Shown here one piece after another: positions 57,495 to 64,000 of a stretch of DNA of 64,000 bases (positions within the stretch are counted from its first letter, which is position 1; each line of letters starts with the position of its first letter). Made by a program: the position numbers and the translations under genes. Below the pieces are notes generated by a model, which did no database searches, was not told the origin of the DNA, and worked only from the letters and a program-made list of their open reading frames with translations. Source of the DNA: Pelodictyon luteolum DSM 273 (lineage in GTDB: Bacteria; Bacteroidota; Chlorobiia; Chlorobiales; Chlorobiaceae); NCBI RefSeq assembly GCF_000012485.1, contig NC_007512.1, positions 1,697,501 through 1,761,500 of the forward strand, given 5' to 3'.

Positions 57495-58318
57495 GGGTCA
57501 GCAAGAATGAAACAGCAGTAATGGACGTACTAGATGTAATGGACGCACTCCACATAGGATCCCACACCTTCAACTCCCGCCTGATCCTCGGAACAGGAAA
57601 ATTCAGCAGCACCGATGTCATGCTCCGGGCCGTCCGGGCCTCGAAGGCGGAGCTGGTCACCGTAGCGCTCCGCCGCTTCAACCGCGAACAGCTCGAGGAC
57701 GATCTCTTCGGCCCGCTCAGTCAGCTGGAGGGCATCACCCTCATGCCGAACACCTCCGGAGCCTCGACAGCCGCCGAAGCCGTCAAAGCCGCGCACATCA
57801 GCCGCGAGCTCTCCGGAAGCCCATTCATCAAGGTGGAGATCCATCCGAACCCGCAGCACCTGATGCCAGATCCGATAGAAACCTTTGAAGCCGCAAAGAT
57901 CCTTGCTTCGGAAGGGTTCCTGGTCATGCCCTACATTTCGGCAGACCCGGTGCTGGCCAAGCGCCTTGAAGAGGTCGGTTGCGCGTCCGTCATGCCGCTC
58001 GGTGCCGCCATCGGCAGCGGCCGTGGACTCTCGACGGCAGGGATGCTCGAGATCATCATCCGGGAAAGCGCCATCCCCGTCATCGTCGACGCAGGTCTGC
58101 GCGCTCCATCCGAAGCAGCACGCGCCATGGAGATGGGCTGCAGCGCCGTTCTCGTCAACAGCGCAATCGCCGCTGCAGAAAACCCCGAGGAAATGGCCGC
58201 GGCCTTCCGCGACGGCACATCTGCCGGCCGCAGAGCCTACAGAGCCGGTCTCATGACTGAAAGCGGAGATGCCGTCCCGACAAGCCCCCTCACCTCATTC
58301 CTCGGGGAAAGACGATGA
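57491..58318 (+). CDS. thiG: Thiazole synthase
   Basis: 275 residues, TIM barrel. The region [16 protein letters not shown] holds the Schiff-base lysine and the DP(I)ET contact, and [12 protein letters not shown] and [20 protein letters not shown] are the phosphate-binding loops. It builds thiazole phosphate from deoxyxylulose-5-P, dehydroglycine and ThiS thiocarboxylate. The first 10-17 residues form an extension, so a start at a later in-frame ATG is possible. It overlaps thiH by 4 bp. Confidence 0.95.
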   Translation: MRVSKNETAVMDVLDVMDALHIGSHTFNSRLILGTGKFSSTDVMLRAVRASKAELVTVALRRFNREQLEDDLFGPLSQLEGITLMPNTSGASTAAEAVKAAHISRELSGSPFIKVEIHPNPQHLMPDPIETFEAAKILASEGFLVMPYISADPVLAKRLEEVGCASVMPLGAAIGSGRGLSTAGMLEIIIRESAIPVIVDAGLRAPSEAARAMEMGCSAVLVNSAIAAAENPEEMAAAFRDGTSAGRRAYRAGLMTESGDAVPTSPLTSFLGERR

Positions 58319-59406
58319 AGGAAGTCCCCGCATGGCTGGTGGATGAAGGGAGTACTGCGGAAATGCGCCGGATGCTCTCTTCCGATTCCCCGGTCGACAT
58401 TGAAACCCTCGCCGCCCGTGCCCGCGCCATCACCCTGCGCCGATTCGGACGAACCATATCGCTCTATGCCCCGCTCTACCTGTCGAACCACTGCCCGAGC
58501 GGTTGCGCATACTGCGGGTTCGCATCCGACAGGACCACCCTGAGACGGCGGCTTGAAGAGGATGAGATCAGAAGGGAGATTGCCGCCATGAAAAAGCTTG
58601 GCATCCGGGACATCCTCCTCCTCACCGGCGAACGGACTGCGGTGGCCGGGTTCGACTACCTGCGCCGTGCCGTGGAGATCGCCGCAGAGGAAATGCCGCG
58701 CGTGTCGGTGGAAACCTTCCCGATGAGCGTAGAAGAATACAGGGAACTTGCCAGATGCGGCTGCACCGGCGTCACCATCTACCAGGAGACCTATGACCGG
58801 GGGCGTTACGAAGAGCTCCACCGATGGGGTCCCAAGAAAGATTTTCTCCACCGCCTCGAAACCCCTGAACGGGCGCTGGAAGGCGGCATCAAAACCGTCG
58901 GTATCGGAGCCCTGCTCGGGCTCTCCGAACCCGTCGAGGAAGCGCTCCGGCTCTACCGCCATGCGCGCCATCTTGCCAAAACCTGGTGGCGTGCAGGCAT
59001 TTCGGCCTCATTCCCGCGCATGCGCCCTGAACAGGGCGGCTGGCAGCCCCCATTCAATGTAAGCGACCATCAGCTCGCCCGTATGATTCTGGCTTTCCGC
59101 ATCGGTCTTCCAGACATGGATCTTGCGCTCTCGACCCGCGAACGGGCATCATTCCGCGACGGCATGGCCGGACTCGGCGTAACGCGCATGAGCATCGCCA
59201 GCAAAACAACTGTCGGCGGATACGATGAGGGGGAAACCGGCGAGCGGGGACAGTTTGACATTTCCGACGAGCGGAGCGCCGGGGAGTTCTGTCAGGCACT
59301 GCGAAATCGGGGAATTGAACCGGTCTTCAAGAACTGGGACGGGGCATACAACGGACCGGCAACACAAATCATCCCTACCGGAGGGCTTAAGGAAACCATC
59401 CCATGA
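58315..59406 (+). CDS. thiH: Tyrosine lyase (2-iminoacetate synthase)
   Basis: 363 residues, radical SAM with [10 protein letters not shown] (CX3CX2C), the ThiH segment [10 protein letters not shown], and [25 protein letters not shown] and [11 protein letters not shown]. It splits tyrosine to dehydroglycine and p-cresol, the anaerobic route to the thiazole nitrogen, as suits a strict anaerobe. It overlaps both neighbours by 4 bp. Confidence 0.95.
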   Translation: MKEVPAWLVDEGSTAEMRRMLSSDSPVDIETLAARARAITLRRFGRTISLYAPLYLSNHCPSGCAYCGFASDRTTLRRRLEEDEIRREIAAMKKLGIRDILLLTGERTAVAGFDYLRRAVEIAAEEMPRVSVETFPMSVEEYRELARCGCTGVTIYQETYDRGRYEELHRWGPKKDFLHRLETPERALEGGIKTVGIGALLGLSEPVEEALRLYRHARHLAKTWWRAGISASFPRMRPEQGGWQPPFNVSDHQLARMILAFRIGLPDMDLALSTRERASFRDGMAGLGVTRMSIASKTTVGGYDEGETGERGQFDISDERSAGEFCQALRNRGIEPVFKNWDGAYNGPATQIIPTGGLKETIP

Positions 59407-60146
59407 ACTTGAGCGCACAGGAACAGGAGCGATACAGCCGCCATCTCGCACTGCCGGAAATCGGCATGGAAGGTCAGCAACGACTGAGGGCGTCACGAGT
59501 GCTGATTGTCGGCGCAGGCGGCCTCGGATCCCCGGCAGCACTCTATCTTTCAGCGGCAGGAGTGGGAACAATCGGGCTCATTGACGGCGACACAGTGGAC
59601 CTTACGAACCTCCAGCGCCAGATCCTTCATACAACGGCTTCGGTGGGGATAAAAAAGGTTGACTCCGCCAGAGAGTGCCTCATGGCTCTCAATCCCAACC
59701 AGAACCTCCACATCTACCCGTTCAGGCTGAGCAGCGAAAACGCCGGGGAAATAGTCAGGGGCTATGACTTCGTGGTGGATGCAACCGATTCGTTCGGCTC
59801 GAAATTCCTCATTTCGAGGGCCTGCCATGCAACCCGCAAACCTTATTCACATGCCGGCATCACCCGTTTTTTCGGTCAGGCAATGACAGTCATCCCGGGT
59901 AAAACAACCTGCTGCCACTGCATCTTCCATGAGGACGAAGCGCCGCCCGAAGCCGCCCCCGAGGGACCGCTCGGTGCCATGCCGGGAGTGATCGGCTCCA
60001 TTCAGGCAATTGAAACCATAAAAGTGCTGCTCGCAATCGGCACGCCACTCTACGACACGCTCCTCACCTGCAACACCCTTACCATGGAATTCCGCAGGGT
60101 GACTGTCCGGCGCGATCCTCGCTGTCCGCTCTGCGGTACCCTGTAA
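59403..60146 (+). CDS. thiF: ThiS adenylyltransferase ThiF
   Basis: 247 residues, E1-like fold: ATP site VLIVGAGGLGSPAALYL, DLTNLQRQILHT and zinc-binding Cys pairs CCHC and CPLC at the C-terminus. It activates the ThiS C-terminus. It could also serve as a MoeB-like enzyme for MoaD, since no moeB is visible here. Last gene of the thiSGHF cluster, converging on dsbD. Confidence 0.93.
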   Translation: MNLSAQEQERYSRHLALPEIGMEGQQRLRASRVLIVGAGGLGSPAALYLSAAGVGTIGLIDGDTVDLTNLQRQILHTTASVGIKKVDSARECLMALNPNQNLHIYPFRLSSENAGEIVRGYDFVVDATDSFGSKFLISRACHATRKPYSHAGITRFFGQAMTVIPGKTTCCHCIFHEDEAPPEAAPEGPLGAMPGVIGSIQAIETIKVLLAIGTPLYDTLLTCNTLTMEFRRVTVRRDPRCPLCGTL

Positions 60147-60166
60147 GCCCTGCACCGGAAAACCGA

Positions 60167-62035
60167 TCAGGGCTTCATGATACCCTGCAGATGTTGCAGG
60201 AACGCTGGAGCATCCATCACCCCTACAATCCGCCGATCCGGCAGTTCATGACCAAAGCGGTCAAAAAAAATGATTCCGGGAGGACCGAACAGGCTGAAGC
60301 GCTTCATGAGAGCCCGGTCTTCTAGTGTATTTGCAGTCACATTGACCTGCAGCAACGTAAAGTCCTGCAGACGGTTCATCACCGCCGGATCGTGGAAGGT
60401 GAAGCGGTCCATCTCCTTGCATGCAACACACCAGTCCGCATAAAAATCGAGCATGAGCGGCTGGTCGGCTGAGCGCAGCACCTCGTCGAGTTCGGCAACC
60501 GAGGTGATGCGCCTGAAAAGAGGTTTTGACTCCCGAATCCCCACGGAGGCCCTGGCCGGACGAATCTCCGAGAGAGGCTCGAGCGGGCGCTCTCCACCGG
60601 AAGCAGCGCCAAAGAGTTCCATCACCCCGATGACGATCAGCACCACACCCAGCGCTTTGGAAAAACGGCGGCCGATCGAGGGTTTTTCCGGCATGGCGCC
60701 GAACACGCCGAGGAACACCGCACAAAGGATGGCAAAGGCGCCCCAGACCACCATAATGACAGTTGGAGGCAGGACTGGTGTAACCATCCAGATGGCGACG
60801 GCAATCAACATGAGGCCGAACAGGTACTTGACGCTGATCATCCATGCACCGGCTTTCGGCAGAAGCGCCCCGGCGGAAAGTCCCACAAGAAGGAGCGGCA
60901 AGCTCATCCCCATAGCCATCGCAAAGAGCGCAAGCCCCCCCAGCACAACATTGCCGGTCTGACTGATATAGACCAGCGTCCCAGCAAGCGGAGCAGCAAC
61001 ACAGGGGCCGACAATCAAGGCGGAGAGGGAACCCATGACGAATACCCCGGCGAACCGCCCTCCCTTAAGGCAGTCCGACGCCCTGCCAAGCTTCGTCTGG
61101 AGCGACTGCGGCATCTGTAGTTGGTAGACGTCGAACATTGACAGGGACAACAGCACAAGAAGCGCTGCAAACGTGACAAGCACCCATGGTTTCTGGAGCG
61201 CGCCGGCAAGGCCTTCGCCAGCCAGTCCGGCGGCAACCCCAAGGGAAGTGTAGACGAAGGCCATGCCCAGGCAGTATGCGACCGCCATCAGGAAACCATG
61301 GCGACGGCTGACCGTTCCCTCTCCGACAATGATTGAAGACAGAATAGGAACCATCGGCAGCACACACGGAGTGAACGAGAGCAGAAGACCGAACACAAGG
61401 AACGCAAGGCCGATCTTCCAGAGACTTCCACCCTCAAGCGTCGCTTTGGCAAGGGACATGTCATCACTTCCGGAAGAAGCACCGCCAGCAATGGCAGGAG
61501 CCTGCTCCGAGGATGCAGCAGATTCCGATGGGTCCCCCGTTCCTCCATCGTCAACCGATTCAGCCAGTAGACCCGGCCGGCCTTGTTCAACAAGGTACAT
61601 GCGGGTCAGGGGAGGATAGCAGAGCCCCGCATCGGCACACCCCTGATATGCAACATCAAGCCGGAACGGGGCGTCGGCAGATACAATCGGGACAACCACC
61701 TTAAGATGGTCATGGTAGATCTCGAGCGCTTCACCGGTCACCTCATCGGTAATCGTCGCCCCTTTCGGCAGAACGGGTTCCTGCAGCGTTGCCGATCCGC
61801 TCCCGACATTGACAGTTATCCTGTCACGGTAGAGCTTGCACCCGTTCGCGATATCCCAGTCCAGCACGACCATGTTTGAGTCCGTCAACGTGGCTTTGAG
61901 CTTGAAGGCCTGGTCCGGATCCAGGAAATCCGAGGCAAAAACCCGCTGTGGAAGCATGCTGGACAGCACGAGCAGGGCCATCGTGAGCCACCGGACATGG
62001 CGATGCTCGTTCTTGATTATTCTTTCTCTCTGCAT
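60167..62035 (-). CDS. dsbD: Thiol:disulfide interchange protein DsbD
   Basis: 622 residues with the full three-domain layout. A signal peptide (to about VFA) leads into a periplasmic alpha domain with the Cys pair in GCADAGLCYPP. A membrane domain of eight segments carries Cys in FTPCVLPMVP and VGPCVAAPL. A C-terminal thioredoxin domain has DWCVACKEMD. It passes electrons from cytoplasmic thioredoxin to periplasmic proteins, including cytochrome c maturation. Its ATG lies within the end of apbE (19-bp overlap). Confidence 0.95.
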   Translation of the reverse strand: MQRERIIKNEHRHVRWLTMALLVLSSMLPQRVFASDFLDPDQAFKLKATLTDSNMVVLDWDIANGCKLYRDRITVNVGSGSATLQEPVLPKGATITDEVTGEALEIYHDHLKVVVPIVSADAPFRLDVAYQGCADAGLCYPPLTRMYLVEQGRPGLLAESVDDGGTGDPSESAASSEQAPAIAGGASSGSDDMSLAKATLEGGSLWKIGLAFLVFGLLLSFTPCVLPMVPILSSIIVGEGTVSRRHGFLMAVAYCLGMAFVYTSLGVAAGLAGEGLAGALQKPWVLVTFAALLVLLSLSMFDVYQLQMPQSLQTKLGRASDCLKGGRFAGVFVMGSLSALIVGPCVAAPLAGTLVYISQTGNVVLGGLALFAMAMGMSLPLLLVGLSAGALLPKAGAWMISVKYLFGLMLIAVAIWMVTPVLPPTVIMVVWGAFAILCAVFLGVFGAMPEKPSIGRRFSKALGVVLIVIGVMELFGAASGGERPLEPLSEIRPARASVGIRESKPLFRRITSVAELDEVLRSADQPLMLDFYADWCVACKEMDRFTFHDPAVMNRLQDFTLLQVNVTANTLEDRALMKRFSLFGPPGIIFFDRFGHELPDRRIVGVMDAPAFLQHLQGIMKP

Positions 62036-62937
62036 GGTGCGACCTCCAGTTCGCAGTTCCTCTGATGAATGGTACCCGTTCTGTCGACGGCAAAGTATGC
62101 CATCCCTGACTCCTCAAGAAAAGCCAGCCCATCCTTCTCCTTCAGCATGGCGATGGTCGAGAGGCTTCCCGCAGCCGTCGCTGTCGGAGCCACAACAGAA
62201 ACCGAACGCCAGTAGGTGACCGGGTACCCGGTCAGCGGACTGAGCACATGGCAGTAACGATGGCCATCAGCCTCGAAGTAACGCTCGTAATCACCGCTTG
62301 TGGCAAGCGCACCTGAAAAAAGCGGCACCGATGCGATGCTCCTTTCCCGCTGCCGTGGGTCGCGGATCCCAATCGACCATGCACTCCCGTCTGGTTTCGG
62401 ACCCACTACCCGGATATCACCTGCGAGGTTGACATACCCATGGCGGATGCCGTCCTGATGCAGACACGCTGCAGCACGGTCGGAAGCGTACTCCTTGCCG
62501 AACCCGCCGAAGTCAATCTGCATCCCCTCGGGAAGGACGATGCTCCGCTCCTGCAGCTCGACCTTCGCCCAGCCGACCCGTCCCAGAGCAGCGGCGAGCT
62601 CATCAGTCCCGGGAACCGTCCCCTTCTTGAAATCCCAGACAGTCCGAAGGATACCTGATGTTATGTCAAAGAGACCCTCACTGCTTCCATACAGGACATC
62701 AGCGTAACGCAGGAGCGAGCCCGTCTCCCGATCACACGGCAGCGGGCCCTTTCCCGCCGCACCGTTGATGGCAGCAAGAACACCATCGGGCCTGTACCGG
62801 GAATACCGGCACTCAATGCGGGATACCTCTTCAATGGCCCGCGCTGAAACCCGCTGTGCCTCACGCCGGCTCTCTGCAGCTATAACCATTTCCCCGTCGC
62901 CCGCCATGGCAGTAAAACCGAACCTGAAAATATCCAT
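62017..62937 (-). CDS. apbE: FAD:protein FMN transferase ApbE
   Basis: 306 residues of the ApbE family, with the FAD/Mg site segments IDFGGFGKEYASDRAA, NLAGDIRVVG, the YCHVLSPLTGYPV block and SVVAPTATAAGSLSTIAM. It covalently attaches FMN to Thr/Ser of target proteins such as RnfG/NqrC-like subunits. No lipoprotein signal is seen at MDIFRFGFTAMAG, so it may act in the cytoplasm. It lies between a DUF3570 gene and dsbD, a set that recurs in Bacteroidota/Chlorobiota. Confidence 0.92.
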   Translation of the reverse strand: MDIFRFGFTAMAGDGEMVIAAESRREAQRVSARAIEEVSRIECRYSRYRPDGVLAAINGAAGKGPLPCDRETGSLLRYADVLYGSSEGLFDITSGILRTVWDFKKGTVPGTDELAAALGRVGWAKVELQERSIVLPEGMQIDFGGFGKEYASDRAAACLHQDGIRHGYVNLAGDIRVVGPKPDGSAWSIGIRDPRQRERSIASVPLFSGALATSGDYERYFEADGHRYCHVLSPLTGYPVTYWRSVSVVAPTATAAGSLSTIAMLKEKDGLAFLEESGMAYFAVDRTGTIHQRNCELEVAPCREKE

Positions 62938-62970
62938 GACTCACTATCTGATGATGTCAGGGGGTGCAGC

Positions 62971-64000
62971 TCATAACAGCCGTGACACCCCGATCTGAAT
63001 GGTACGGGCGCTGAACGGATACAGTCCGGAATCCGGGTTGCCGCTGATCGACCAGCCGGAGTCCTGATGGTAATATTCATACTTTGCGTCAACCGTCCAG
63101 TCCTTGTCGATCTGCTTGCTCACCTTCAGCCCTGCCGTTATAGCGCCGAAAGCTGAGAGGCGTTGGTCATGGGTATAATAGATTCCGCTCGGCTGGGGCG
63201 GCTGATACGCAGGATTATCGGCCGGGTTGAGGCTTGCGATTTCTTCAGCCGTTGTCTTCACATAAAAATCAGCCTCAGTCTGTGAATAGAGCCTGAGGAG
63301 CGGTGTGACGGTCCAGCCGTCTCCGAGCGGCTGGACGTATTCGGCACCGAGCATATGCGCCCTGATGCCGAAGGTGTCTGAATAATAGCGGTACGAAAAA
63401 TGTCCGCTCCCGTCTGTTTCGTCGAAATGGTGATTCCAACGAGCCATGAACGTTGTCATATTACGCTTTCGCGGCCTGTTGTCATTTATTTTGTATGGAT
63501 CGGAATAGTACCCCGTCCCTCCGGAATACCCCAGATTGAGCTGAACAATGTCGTTCTTCGACACCACCTGCGTCACACCGATAAGCCCTCCGTCAATATT
63601 CTTCTTCTCGTGGAGGTTCGGCTGGTTATTGGGATTGATACTGTCCCGCGTCATGCTGGCCCCCATGGTGAGGGTGGTGTTATTGTCCTCTGTCGAGAGG
63701 CTCGCCTGCAGGGAATAATTCCGTGAGATATAATCCGACTCAGAGGAATAGCTGGTGCCCGCAGTTACCGATCCACGAGAGAAATAGCGGGTGAGCTGCA
63801 GGTCGGCGGCCTTGCGGGTATCCTCCATGGCTGAAAGACCGAAGGAATGGAATGAAGGCGAGGCACCCGACACCGCATCATAGGTCAAGGTGCCACCGAC
63901 CGACCACTTGCCGGCAATCGGCGTCATGGCGTAGACGGAGTACGCGTTGATGTTGATACGGTCATCGTCCCCTCCGCTTCCCGCCGACCCTGACGCGCCG
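62971..64000 (-). CDS. DUF3570 outer-membrane beta-barrel protein (N-terminus outside window)
   Basis: The frame enters from the right edge (about 342 codons visible) and ends at 62971. It shows the DUF3570 pattern: DDDRININAYSVYAMTPI near the edge, many alternating beta strands (TYDAVSGASPSF, TYYSE-like TSYSSESDY, FSYRYYSDTFG) and a C-terminus IQIGVSRLL typical of outer-membrane barrels. Function is unknown; linkage to apbE and dsbD suggests a role in a flavinylated extracytoplasmic electron-transfer system. A Gly/Ser/Ala-rich stretch lies at the window edge. Confidence 0.85.
   Translation of the reverse strand, partial: GASGSAGSGGDDDRININAYSVYAMTPIAGKWSVGGTLTYDAVSGASPSFHSFGLSAMEDTRKAADLQLTRYFSRGSVTAGTSYSSESDYISRNYSLQASLSTEDNNTTLTMGASMTRDSINPNNQPNLHEKKNIDGGLIGVTQVVSKNDIVQLNLGYSGGTGYYSDPYKINDNRPRKRNMTTFMARWNHHFDETDGSGHFSYRYYSDTFGIRAHMLGAEYVQPLGDGWTVTPLLRLYSQTEADFYVKTTAEEIASLNPADNPAYQPPQPSGIYYTHDQRLSAFGAITAGLKVSKQIDKDWTVDAKYEYYHQDSGWSISGNPDSGLYPFSARTIQIGVSRLL

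Overview
The window reads as a chromosomal segment of a green sulfur bacterium (Chlorobiaceae). The evidence is an LDH-like malate dehydrogenase of the Chlorobium type, a thioredoxin-reductase-like ferredoxin-NADP reductase, and a nif cluster carrying two PII genes between nifH and nifD. A complete assimilatory sulfate reduction cluster is unusual in this group; from memory it points to Chlorobium (Pelodictyon) luteolum or a close relative. That species call is inference and was not checked against a database. No rRNA, tRNA, CRISPR array or intact mobile element was seen.

Layout. 1-3100: a partial PAS protein, rplU-rpmA, mdh, then a 226-bp tandem repeat in which every unit carries a terminator. 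3300-9000, minus strand: a compact run containing agmatine deiminase, an M48 protease, N-carbamoylputrescine amidase, menA, ferredoxin-NADP reductase and a small Cys-rich protein. 9000-17500: hisF, a CIA30 protein, a YqhA-type membrane protein, the ackA-xfp-corA operon, and the purine salvage pair adenine deaminase-hpt. 17700-30270: nifV-nifA, then nifH-nifI1-nifI2-nifD-nifK-nifE-nifN-nifB-fdx behind a textbook sigma-54 promoter with an upstream NifA site.

30300-39900 is a molybdenum block: two small c-type cytochromes, two TonB-dependent receptors, modA, modB (no modC), modE, moaA and a MOSC protein. Four 24-bp ModE-type operators precede the cytochromes and both receptors. The second receptor is put out of frame by a run of nine C residues in its signal peptide, and a fragment of the nif ferredoxin gene lies between the receptors.

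39900-57200 is a sulfur assimilation block: DUF4395 membrane protein, a cystathionine gamma-synthase/lyase, metY, a NarL-type regulator, cysK, the sulfate ABC transporter sbp-cysT-cysW-cysA, and, facing it, sir-cysH-cysD-cysN-sirC followed by a decayed cobA-hemD fusion. A second cystathionine enzyme leads into thiS-thiG-thiH-thiF. Two cis motifs recur only here: TTAACAATTGTTAA-type palindromes (four sites) and a 27-nt box shared by the sbp and sir promoters. The metB-like gene has a structured leader with a 9-bp closing helix that overlaps an intrinsic terminator, so it looks like a riboswitch or attenuator.

60150-64000, minus strand: a partial DUF3570 outer-membrane protein, apbE and dsbD. 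Together the genes describe a phototroph that fixes N2 with Mo-nitrogenase, invests in molybdate uptake, and can reduce sulfate for biosynthesis.
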